From the NCBI GenBank assembly GCA_943332615.1, contig CALQQB010000010.1:1-64000 (forward strand): DNA of 64,000 bases, read 5' to 3'. The DNA is from Phenylobacterium deserti. GTDB taxonomy: Bacteria; Pseudomonadota; Alphaproteobacteria; Caulobacterales; Caulobacteraceae. The translations under genes were made by a program, and so were the position numbers. The notes beneath the pieces were generated by a model. It was not told the origin of the DNA. It ran no database searches and worked only from the letters and a program-made list of their open reading frames with translations. Positions 35,786 through 43,787 of the stretch are shown here, piece after piece; position 1 is the stretch's first letter; each line of letters begins with the position of its first letter.

Positions 35786-37144
35786 TCAGACGACCCCGAA
35801 AGCCAGCATGGCGTCGGCCACCTTCTTGAAGCCCGCGATGTTCGCGCCCTTCACATAGTCGATGGTCTTGAAGCCCTTGCGGCCGCCGTATTCGGCGCAG
35901 GACGAGTGGATGCCGGACATGATGTCGAGCAGCAGGCGCTGCAGCTCCTCTTCCTTCCAGGAGATGCGCGCCGAGTTCTGGCTCATCTCCAGGCCGGAAA
36001 CCGCCACGCCGCCGGCGTTGGCCGCCTTGCCCGGCGCGAACAGCACGTCAGCCGCCTTGAAGATATGCACGCCTTCCAGGTTGGTTGGCATGTTGGCGCC
36101 TTCCGAAATCCCGATGCAGCCGTTCTTCACCAGCATCTCGGCGTCCGGGCCCAGCAACTCATTCTGGGTAGCGCACGGCATGGCCAGGTCGCAGGGCACG
36201 CCCCAGGGGGTCTTTCCGGCCACGAATTCCGAACCCGTGAACTCCTTGGCGTATTCCGAAATCCGGCCGCGGCGCTTGTTCTTCAGCTCCTTGACCCAGT
36301 CGATCTTGGTCTGGTCGATGCCGGCCGGATCGTGGATGAAGCCCTCGGAGTCGGAGAGCGTCAGCACCTTGCCGCCCAGCGAGGTCACCTTTTCGGCGGC
36401 GTGGGTGGCCACGTTGCCGGAGCCCGAGATCACCACCGTCTTGCCGGCGATTTCCTGGCCCTGCGTCTTCAGCATGTTCTGCAGGAAGTAGGTCGCACCG
36501 TAGCCGGTCGCCTCGGTGCGAATCAGCGAGCCGCCGTACTCGAGACCCTTGCCGGTCAGGACGCCGGTGAACTCATTGGTGATGCGCTTGTATTGACCGA
36601 ACATATAGCCGATCTCGCGGCCGCCCACGCCGATGTCTCCGGCCGGCACGTCGATGTCGGCGCCGATGTAGCGATAGAGCTCGGTCATCAGGCTCTGGCA
36701 GAAGCGCATCACTTCGCCGTCCGACTTGCCCTTCGGGTTGAAGTTCGAGCCGCCCTTGCCGCCGCCCATGGGCAGGCCGGTCAGCGCGTTCTTGAAGGTC
36801 TGTTCGAAAGCCAGGAACTTCAGCACGCTCTCGGTGACCGAGGGGTGGAAGCGGATGCCGCCCTTGTAGGGGCCGATGGCGTTGTTGTTCTGGACGCGCC
36901 ACGCGCGCTGGACGCGAATATTGCCGGCGTCGTCCTGCCAGCAGACCCGGAAGCTGACGACCCGGTCAGGCTCGGCGATGCGGCGCAGAATCTGCGCCTT
37001 GTGATAGGCTTCCTTGTCCTGGATGAAGTCGAAAATGTCTTCGGCGACTTCCGTCACAGCCTGGACGAATTCCGGCTGGCCCGGATTGCGACGCTTCACC
37101 CCTTCGACGAAGCCATTGAGATCGACGTGATCGCTTACTGCCAT
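35786..37144 (-). CDS. gdhA: NADP-specific glutamate dehydrogenase
   Basis: 452 residues, the standard hexameric bacterial size. Markers are NAIGPYKGGIRFHPSV with Lys94, LPMGGGKGGSNF with the catalytic Lys130, DVPAGDIGVGGREIGYM, and the nucleotide-binding VVISGSGNVATHAAEK. It makes glutamate from 2-oxoglutarate and ammonium with NADPH. ATG at 37144 with AAGGGGG upstream and a clear terminator downstream, so it is a single-gene unit, divergent from the TPP enzyme gene. Confidence 0.96.
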   Translation of the reverse strand: MAVSDHVDLNGFVEGVKRRNPGQPEFVQAVTEVAEDIFDFIQDKEAYHKAQILRRIAEPDRVVSFRVCWQDDAGNIRVQRAWRVQNNNAIGPYKGGIRFHPSVTESVLKFLAFEQTFKNALTGLPMGGGKGGSNFNPKGKSDGEVMRFCQSLMTELYRYIGADIDVPAGDIGVGGREIGYMFGQYKRITNEFTGVLTGKGLEYGGSLIRTEATGYGATYFLQNMLKTQGQEIAGKTVVISGSGNVATHAAEKVTSLGGKVLTLSDSEGFIHDPAGIDQTKIDWVKELKNKRRGRISEYAKEFTGSEFVAGKTPWGVPCDLAMPCATQNELLGPDAEMLVKNGCIGISEGANMPTNLEGVHIFKAADVLFAPGKAANAGGVAVSGLEMSQNSARISWKEEELQRLLLDIMSGIHSSCAEYGGRKGFKTIDYVKGANIAGFKKVADAMLAFGVV

Positions 37145-37324
37145 GTGTTCCCCCTTAATGACCGGCGCACTTTCGCGCCGGGGGCTCTTTCAGCCCAGCC
37201 AAATTACGGATTCCTTGCGGACTTAAGCGCATTTCCGGCGACAAAGCTCAAGCTTGGTCTTTCGCCTCTTCACAAGCCGCGGGAATTTGCGGACAACTCG
37301 TTCGCTGGATGGGGGCTACCGAAA

Positions 37325-38971
37325 ATGACCAAGGCATCTGATCTTTTTGTGCAGTGTCTGGAAGAGGAAGGCGTGCTGCACGTCTTCGGCGTTCCGGGGG
37401 AAGAGAACCTCGACTTCCTGGACAGCCTCAGCCGGTCGAAGAAGATCCAGCTGATCCTGACGCGCCATGAACAGGGTGCGGGCTTCATGGCCGCCACCTA
37501 TGGACGCCACACCGGCAAGGCCGGGGTCTGCGTGGCCACGCTTGGCCCGGGCGCCACCAACTTCGTCACCGCCGCGGCCTATGCCCAGTTGGGCGGCATG
37601 CCGATGATGATGCTGACCGGCCAGAAGCCGATCAAGAAGTCGAAGCAGGGCCGGTTCCAGATTCTGGATGTGGTCTCCATGATGGGTCCGCTGACCAAGT
37701 TCACCCACCAGCTGGCCTCGGCCGACAACATCCCCTCCAAGATCCGCGAAGCCTTCCGCCTAGCCCAGGAGGAGAAGCCTGGCGCGGTGCATATCGAGTT
37801 CCCAGAGGACATCGCCGACGAACACACCGACGAAAAGCCGATGCCGAAGAGCAACGCGCGCCGTCCGGTTGCCGACGAGAAATCCATCCGCGCCGCCGCC
37901 AAACGCATCGAGCAGGCCAAGTCCCCGATCCTGGTGATCGGCGCCGGCGCAAACCGCACGATGACCAGCCGGATGCTCTCGCAGTTCATCGAGAAGACCG
38001 GCATTCCCTTCGTCTCCACCCAGCTGGGCAAGGGTGTGGTCGATGAGACCAGCGACAAGTTTGTGGGCTGCGCGGCGCTCAGCGCCGGTGACTTCGTGCA
38101 CGCCGCCATCCGCGCGGCGGACCTGATCATCAACGTCGGCCACGACGTGATCGAAAAGCCGCCGTTTTTCATGCAGGTCGGCGGCACTGAAGTGATCCAC
38201 GTCAGCTTCCGCTCGGCCGAGGTCGATCCGGTCTACTTCCCGCAGTACGAAGTGATCGGCGATATCGGCAACGCGATCTGGCAGATCAAGGAAGACATCC
38301 TGCCCCAGGCCGGCTGGGATTTCTCGAAGATGCATAAGGCGCGAGACGCCGAGGTGGCCCACACCAAGGCCTCGGAAGGCGACATGCGCTTCCCGATCTA
38401 TCCGCAGTACGCGGTCGCCGAGATTCGCAAGGCCATTCCCGACAACGGCATCATCTGCCTGGACAACGGGGTCTATAAGATCTGGTTCGCGCGGAACTAT
38501 CTGGCGCGGATGCCGAACACCGTGCTGCTGGACAACGCGCTGGCCACCATGGGCGCCGGCCTGCCGTCGGCGATGGCGTCGAGCATGGTCTATCCGGACC
38601 GCAAGGTGCTGGCGATCTGCGGCGACGGCGGCTTCATGATGAACAGCCAGGAGATGGAGACCGCGGTCCGCCTGAAGCTGAACATCACGGTGCTGATCCT
38701 GAACGACAACAGCTACGGCATGATCCGCTGGAAGCAGGCGAACATGGGCTTCAAGGACTGGGGGCTGACGTATGGCAACCCGGATTTCGTAGCCTACGCC
38801 AACAGCTACGGCGCCAAGGGTCACCGCGTCGAAAGCGCCGAGCACCTGCCCAAGTTGCTGAAACAATGTCTCGACACGCCCGGGGTGCATCTGATCGATT
38901 GCGCGGTGGACTACTCGGACAACGACCTGATCCTGAACCGTCAGATCAAGGAAATGAGCGCGGCGCTCTAG
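37325..38971 (+). CDS. TPP-dependent acetolactate synthase-like enzyme
   Basis: 548 residues. N-terminal Glu49 in LTRHEQGAGFMAATYGRHTG activates thiamine diphosphate; the C-terminal binding motif is CGDGGFMMNSQEMETAV, then LNDNSYGMIRWKQ. Size and motifs resemble catabolic AlsS/acetolactate synthase large subunits; no small regulatory subunit gene is adjacent. It may make acetolactate from pyruvate or act on another 2-oxo acid. ATG at 37325. The frame is open for a long way upstream, antisense to gdhA, but that part is a shadow. An aldehyde dehydrogenase gene follows after 27 bases, so the pair may work on linked substrates. Confidence 0.88.
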   Translation: MTKASDLFVQCLEEEGVLHVFGVPGEENLDFLDSLSRSKKIQLILTRHEQGAGFMAATYGRHTGKAGVCVATLGPGATNFVTAAAYAQLGGMPMMMLTGQKPIKKSKQGRFQILDVVSMMGPLTKFTHQLASADNIPSKIREAFRLAQEEKPGAVHIEFPEDIADEHTDEKPMPKSNARRPVADEKSIRAAAKRIEQAKSPILVIGAGANRTMTSRMLSQFIEKTGIPFVSTQLGKGVVDETSDKFVGCAALSAGDFVHAAIRAADLIINVGHDVIEKPPFFMQVGGTEVIHVSFRSAEVDPVYFPQYEVIGDIGNAIWQIKEDILPQAGWDFSKMHKARDAEVAHTKASEGDMRFPIYPQYAVAEIRKAIPDNGIICLDNGVYKIWFARNYLARMPNTVLLDNALATMGAGLPSAMASSMVYPDRKVLAICGDGGFMMNSQEMETAVRLKLNITVLILNDNSYGMIRWKQANMGFKDWGLTYGNPDFVAYANSYGAKGHRVESAEHLPKLLKQCLDTPGVHLIDCAVDYSDNDLILNRQIKEMSAAL

Positions 38972-38998
38972 AGCGGCGGCCCGAGAAGGACACCAGAC

Positions 38999-40432
38999 AT
39001 GGCCGCCCTCAAGGACTCCTATCCGCTCTATCTGGCGAATGAGGCCCAGACTCCGAACCTCGACCTTGAGGTGACGGACAAATACACCGGCAAGGTTGCG
39101 ACGCGCGTGGCTCTGGCCGACGCGAAGATCATCGACGCCGGGATCGCCGCGACGGTCGAGGCCGCGGAGCCCATGGCCCGGATGCCATCGTACGCCCGAC
39201 AGGACGTGCTGATGCACTGCGTCAAACGCTTCCAGGAGCGGTACGACGAACTGGCCTATGCGCTTTGCATCGAGGCCGGCAAGCCGATCCGCGACGCCCG
39301 CGGCGAGGTCACCCGGCTGATCGACACCTTCCGCATCGCCGCGGAGGAATCGGTCCGGATGACTGGTGAGGTCCAGCCTCTGGACATCTCGCCCCGCGCT
39401 AAGGGCTACCAGGGCATGTGGAAGCGGGTGCCGATCGGCCCCTGTTCCTTCATCTCGCCGTTCAACTTTCCGCTGAACCTGGCGGCTCACAAGATCGCTC
39501 CGGCGCTGGCTGTGGGTTGCCCGTTCGTGATGAAGCCCGCCTCGCGGACCCCGCTGGGCGCCATCATCATCGGCGAGGTGATGGCCGAAACCGACCTGCC
39601 CAAGGGCGCCTTCTCAATCCTGCCGGCCCAGCGTGACGGCGCCGACCTCTTCACGACCGACGATCGGCTGAAGCTGCTGTCCTTCACCGGCTCACCCGGC
39701 GTCGGCTGGGACCTGAAGGCCAAGGCCGGCAAAAAGAAGGTGGTGCTGGAACTGGGCGGCAACGCTGCGGTCGTCGTCGATGCCGACACCGACCTGGACG
39801 ACGCCGTCGAGCGAATCACCTTCGGCGCTTTCTACCAGTCGGGCCAGTCTTGCATCGGCGTGCAGCGGATCATCATCCACGCCGACATCTACGATGAGCT
39901 GCGCGACCGGCTGGTGGCCAAGGCCAAGACTTTGATCGCCGGCGACCCCCACAACGAAGATACCTTTGTGGGCCCGATGATCGACGTGAAGGAGGCCGCC
40001 CGCCTCGACAGCTGGATTCAGGCGGCAGTGGCCGATGGCGCCAAGCTTCTGTGTGGCGGCAAGCGCGAAGGCGCCATGCTGGAAGCCACTCTGTTGGAAG
40101 GGGTCGGCCGCAAGGCCGCGCTCTATGCCGAGGAAGCCTTTGGCCCGGTGGCCATCCTGTCGAAGTTCACAGATTTCAACGCGGCCCTGGCCGAGGTGAA
40201 CGACTCCAAGTTCGGCCTGCAGACCGGCGTCTTCACCCGCGACCTCTACAAGATGCTGGATGCCTGGGATCACCTTGATGTGGGCGGTGTCGTCATCGGC
40301 GACGTGCCAAGCTATCGCGTGGACAACATGCCGTATGGAGGGGTTAAGGATTCCGGTCTAGGTCGGGAGGGCGTCCGCTTCGCCATGGAAGACATGACCG
40401 AAATTCGTAACCTCGTCATCCGCCGCCGTTGA
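38999..40432 (+). CDS. NAD(P)-dependent aldehyde dehydrogenase
   Basis: 477 residues of the ALDH superfamily. Catalytic Cys285 in FYQSGQSCIGVQR, general base Glu251 in LELGGN, Asn156 in ISPFNFP, Lys179 in VMKPAS and the cofactor loop FTGSPGVG. SGQSC and the overall length resemble phosphonoacetaldehyde/lactaldehyde-type and glyceraldehyde-3-phosphate-type non-phosphorylating enzymes; the substrate is not defined. Starts at ATG 38999, 27 bases after the acetolactate synthase-like gene and 52 bases before the phosphoesterase gene. Confidence 0.9.
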   Translation: MAALKDSYPLYLANEAQTPNLDLEVTDKYTGKVATRVALADAKIIDAGIAATVEAAEPMARMPSYARQDVLMHCVKRFQERYDELAYALCIEAGKPIRDARGEVTRLIDTFRIAAEESVRMTGEVQPLDISPRAKGYQGMWKRVPIGPCSFISPFNFPLNLAAHKIAPALAVGCPFVMKPASRTPLGAIIIGEVMAETDLPKGAFSILPAQRDGADLFTTDDRLKLLSFTGSPGVGWDLKAKAGKKKVVLELGGNAAVVVDADTDLDDAVERITFGAFYQSGQSCIGVQRIIIHADIYDELRDRLVAKAKTLIAGDPHNEDTFVGPMIDVKEAARLDSWIQAAVADGAKLLCGGKREGAMLEATLLEGVGRKAALYAEEAFGPVAILSKFTDFNAALAEVNDSKFGLQTGVFTRDLYKMLDAWDHLDVGGVVIGDVPSYRVDNMPYGGVKDSGLGREGVRFAMEDMTEIRNLVIRRR

Positions 40433-40484
40433 GCTTGCGTATAAAAACCTGGGACTGCGTACGCTGCTTGGGGAGGCGGCTTTT

Positions 40485-41318
40485 TTGCTAACGATCGCTC
40501 AGATCACCGACCTTCACGTGACCACGGAGAAGGATCCGCTGAATCAACGGCGGAATGAAACGCGTCTGCGTCAGGTTCTGAACACGATCCACGGCCTGCG
40601 CCCCCGCCCCGTCGCCATCATCGCCTCGGGCGACCTGATCGATCGCGGCGAAAAAGAGGAGTACGACGAGCTCCGCCGGGTGATGGCCAAATGCGAAATC
40701 CCCGTGCTCTACGCCCTGGGCAACCACGATGGCCGCGACACCTTCCTGGAGGTGTTCCCCGAGTACCGTGACAAGCTCGATAGCAACGGCTTTCTGCAAT
40801 ACACCGTCGATTATCCGGGTGTGCGGCTGGTGATCTGCGACACGCTCGAAGGGCCCAACGAGGGCGAATACGACGAGGCGCGCGCCGCCTGGCTCGCGAA
40901 GACCCTCGACGAGGCGCCCGACACGCCAACCTGCGTGGTCCTGCACCATCCCCCGATCCCTAGCGGCATTCAGTGGATGGACCCGGACCCGCAATCGCCC
41001 TGGATCCAGCGCCTGCATGCCGTACTGACCGGTCGCGACCAGGTGAAGATGATGCTGTGCGGCCACATCCACCGGGCGTTCTCGGGCGTTTTCGCCGGCC
41101 ATGCCGTGCTGGCCGCCCCCGCCACCTCGATCCAGCTCACCCTGGACCTCTCCGAGGTGGACATGCACACGCCCGACGGCCGCGAGATTCTGGTGGAAGA
41201 ACCGCCGGGCTTCGCGTTGCTGATGGTGCAGGGCGGCCACCTGACCAGCCACATCTGCCTGGCGGGCACCTACAAGCCCGCGGTCACCTACAACTTCCCT
41301 TTCCGGAAACAAGCCTAA
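40485..41318 (+). CDS. Calcineurin-like phosphodiesterase, probable cyclic-nucleotide phosphodiesterase
   Basis: 277 residues. Metal ligands are all visible: Asp9 and His11 (ITDLHV), Asp50 (SGDLIDRG), Asn80-His81 (GNHDG), VLHHPPIP and CGHIHR. This set and spacing match the CpdA-like class III cyclic nucleotide phosphodiesterases, which hydrolyse cAMP in the cytoplasm. The start is TTG at 40485 with GGGAGG eight bases before it. The adenylate/guanylate cyclase gene starts three bases after its stop, so synthesis and degradation of the messenger seem to be co-expressed. Confidence 0.9.
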   Translation: MLTIAQITDLHVTTEKDPLNQRRNETRLRQVLNTIHGLRPRPVAIIASGDLIDRGEKEEYDELRRVMAKCEIPVLYALGNHDGRDTFLEVFPEYRDKLDSNGFLQYTVDYPGVRLVICDTLEGPNEGEYDEARAAWLAKTLDEAPDTPTCVVLHHPPIPSGIQWMDPDPQSPWIQRLHAVLTGRDQVKMMLCGHIHRAFSGVFAGHAVLAAPATSIQLTLDLSEVDMHTPDGREILVEEPPGFALLMVQGGHLTSHICLAGTYKPAVTYNFPFRKQA

Positions 41319-41321
41319 GTC

Positions 41322-43208
41322 ATGCCGGGCAAGAGGCCGGGGATGATCGGCGCGCTCATGGGCGGGCTGGCTCGCCTTCGCGCTGTCGGCGGTAAGACCT
41401 GGGCCGACGTTGTGGTCACCCTGGCTGTCGCGATCGCGTCCACCGTGGCGGCGCTGGCGCTGAACATCACCACCCCGATCCGGTTCGTGGAAAACCTGAC
41501 CTACGACCTGCGCCTATCGGCCGGGGCGCCGAAGCCCCAACCGCAGTTCGTGATTTTCAAGATCGATGACGCCGCGGTGAGCGCGATGGCCGAGGCCTCG
41601 CCCTGCCACTGCCTGGCGCCCATTAACAAGGCCTGGCTCGGTGACCTTATCGTGGCCCTGGACGCCAAGGGGGCGAAGGCGATCACCGTCGACTACCTGC
41701 TCGACACCTGGGAGCCCGGCCCCTCGGGTACGTCGCTGGACAGCGCCGAGTTCAAGGACTTCGAGGCTCGGATCGCTAATGTGAAGACGCCGATCATCGT
41801 GGCGGTCGATCCCAACCGGAAGCCCGGGGTCGATTTCCCCGTATCGAAGCACCTGCGCTATTCCGACGCCCGAGCGCTGGTGCATGAAGATTACGACGAC
41901 GTGATCCGAAGCTATGATCCGAAGCCCGGCGGCCTGTGGTCGCTGGCTGCTGAAGCTGAAATCGCCGCCACTGGCCGGACGCCTCCCACCAAGAAGTTCC
42001 GCATCCGCTATCGTCAGCCCGATCCCGACGCCAAGGCCGAGAACACCGGAGCGATCGCCCCCTCCTTCTCGGCCGCCTTCGCCGCCTTCGCCCCCGAGGA
42101 CCAGGTCCGCGGTCGTATCGCCTTCATCGGCAGCGTCACCCGCTCGGCTACAGCCGATTCCGACACGCCCAAGGAGGACATGCACTCCACGCCCCTGCGC
42201 TTCATGCCCGGTCATCAACAGGGCACGCCAGGCGTCGAAGTGCACGTGCATGCCCTGTCGCAGATGCTGGCCGGCGACAGTGTTAAGGTCCCGGGCTGGC
42301 TTTGGGACGCAGCCATGGTGTTGATGGCGGCCTTGGGCGGCGCTCTCCTGGGGCGCTCGACACAGAAGTGGTGGGTTTCGATCGGCATTGTCGTGTTGGG
42401 CCTGGGCGCCCTGTTGGTCGCCTCATTTGTGCTCTACGAGCGGTTCGCCCTGATGATCCCGATGGCGGCGCCTTCGATCGCCTTCGCCTTCGGTTTCTTC
42501 ATCCTCTCGCGCCTTGCGGCGGCCGAGTTGCAGAACCAGCGGGCCTTCTATTCCTCGACCCTCGAGCGCTACCTCGCCCCGCAGGTGATCGACCGCATGG
42601 TCGAACATCGCGAAGAGGTGAGGATCGGCGCCGAGGAGCGCGAGATCACGGTGATGATCTCCGACCTGGAGAACTTCTCGAACCTGGTCGCCAGTCTCGA
42701 TCTGGAGACCTTCGAAGGAGTCATCAACGAGTACTTTGACGGGATTATCGACATCCTGTGGAAGCACGAGGCGATGATCGACAAGATGACCGGCGACGGC
42801 ATCATCGCCATCTTCGGCGCGCCCGTGCCCTCCGAGGACCACGCCGACCGCGCCATCGCCTGCTGCCGCGAGATCGACCTGTTCGGCCTCGAGGTGCGCA
42901 AGAAGATGATCGCCCGCGGAATCAACTTTGGCTACACGCGCATGGGGATCTCGTCGGGCATCGGCCTGGTGGGCAACTTCGGTGGCGAAAAGCGGTTCAA
43001 CTACACCGCCTATGGCGAGGTGGTGGTGATCGCCGCGCGCCTGGAAGCCGCCAACAAGACCTTCGGCACCCGCATCCTGTTCAGCGCCGACACGCTGAAG
43101 CTGGCCAAGAAGAACGTGCCAATCGAGGCCGTGGGCGAGATCGACCTCAAGGGCGTCCCCATGCCCATCCCCGCCTACACCACGCCCACAGACGCCGAGG
43201 CGGCCTGA
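41322..43208 (+). CDS. CHASE2-domain class III adenylate/guanylate cyclase
   Basis: 628 residues: an N-terminal membrane helix (about 29-48), a periplasmic CHASE2 sensor (about 50-320), three membrane helices (about 325-400) and a cytoplasmic class III cyclase domain (about 440-615). Metal-binding Asp448 (VMISDLENFS) and Asp492 (MTGDGIIAIFG), Lys488 and Arg573 are present. At the stretch NYTAYGEVVVIAARLE the usual asparagine of the GDxVNxAARL signature is valine (569), which may lower activity. Probable product is cAMP, which could act on the cyclic-nucleotide-binding oxidoreductase at 29806. Confidence 0.93.
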   Translation: MPGKRPGMIGALMGGLARLRAVGGKTWADVVVTLAVAIASTVAALALNITTPIRFVENLTYDLRLSAGAPKPQPQFVIFKIDDAAVSAMAEASPCHCLAPINKAWLGDLIVALDAKGAKAITVDYLLDTWEPGPSGTSLDSAEFKDFEARIANVKTPIIVAVDPNRKPGVDFPVSKHLRYSDARALVHEDYDDVIRSYDPKPGGLWSLAAEAEIAATGRTPPTKKFRIRYRQPDPDAKAENTGAIAPSFSAAFAAFAPEDQVRGRIAFIGSVTRSATADSDTPKEDMHSTPLRFMPGHQQGTPGVEVHVHALSQMLAGDSVKVPGWLWDAAMVLMAALGGALLGRSTQKWWVSIGIVVLGLGALLVASFVLYERFALMIPMAAPSIAFAFGFFILSRLAAAELQNQRAFYSSTLERYLAPQVIDRMVEHREEVRIGAEEREITVMISDLENFSNLVASLDLETFEGVINEYFDGIIDILWKHEAMIDKMTGDGIIAIFGAPVPSEDHADRAIACCREIDLFGLEVRKKMIARGINFGYTRMGISSGIGLVGNFGGEKRFNYTAYGEVVVIAARLEAANKTFGTRILFSADTLKLAKKNVPIEAVGEIDLKGVPMPIPAYTTPTDAEAA

Positions 43209-43283
43209 GGGCGACACAGCGGCGGCTTGACTGGTCGCCGCCCTTGTTTGGCGTCCCGCTCCCGATCAAGGACTGATCGCGAC

Positions 43284-43445
43284 CGAGGCTGTGTAAAAAC
43301 TCGGGCGAAGCAATTTTCAGCGCAACAATTTGCCCGCCCCCGGCGTCGCAAGACTGCTCTGCGCAAAGTATCATCGCGTAACGCGGCGGCTTGGGGTTGC
43401 AAGTTGCGTGGAATTTTCGCCGAAACGAGTTTTTACACAGCCTCG
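43284..43445. mobile_element. MITE-like element with 20-bp terminal inverted repeats
   Basis: Perfect 20-base inverted repeats at 43284-43303 and 43426-43445 (core GGCTGTGTAAAAACTC) bound a 162-base AT-richer stretch with no credible gene. The ends resemble those of transposon families common in alphaproteobacteria (IS5/IS1182-like), so it is probably a non-autonomous derivative. The next 15 or so bases inside each end are also partly complementary. No convincing target duplication was identified. Confidence 0.75.
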
Positions 43446-43502
43446 ACCCGTTGCGGACCTTGCGCGCATCTGATGCTATCAAGGTCATGCTTGGGGTAGC
43501 CG

Positions 43503-43718
43503 ATGAGCGTAGCGACCGGTCTGACGCTTGGCTTGGCCGTCGCCATGCTGGCCCTCTTCTTGATCACCGGCCACATCCCGAGCGGCTACGGATCTCTGTT
43601 CACAAGCCGAAAAGCCGCTCCCGTACCGTATTGGCTCGGGATCGGCTTCTACGTCTTCGCGTTGCTGGTCGCACTGTTGATCGTTGGCTTGCGGGCAGCG
43701 CGTGGCCTAAGTGCTTAG
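43503..43718 (+). CDS. Small hypothetical membrane protein
   Basis: 71 residues with two likely membrane helices (residues about 4-22 and 44-64) joined by a basic, proline/glycine-containing loop (FTSRKAAPVPYW). The ATG at 43503 follows a GGGG stretch at suitable spacing. No family is recognised. It lies alone between the MITE-like element and the convergent multihaem cytochrome gene, and its role is unknown. Confidence 0.6.
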   Translation: MSVATGLTLGLAVAMLALFLITGHIPSGYGSLFTSRKAAPVPYWLGIGFYVFALLVALLIVGLRAARGLSA

Positions 43719-43787
43719 CGACCGCTAACCACCCCCGCCAGAAGTTCGCAACTTCCGCTGCCGGGCCGATTCTACGGCGCCGCGGTG

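Noticed and set aside
35906-37324. Long open frame antisense to gdhA, continuous with the TPP enzyme gene
   Set aside because: Its codons are the reverse-frame shadow of a clear gdhA; the enzyme's family N-terminus starts at ATG 37325.
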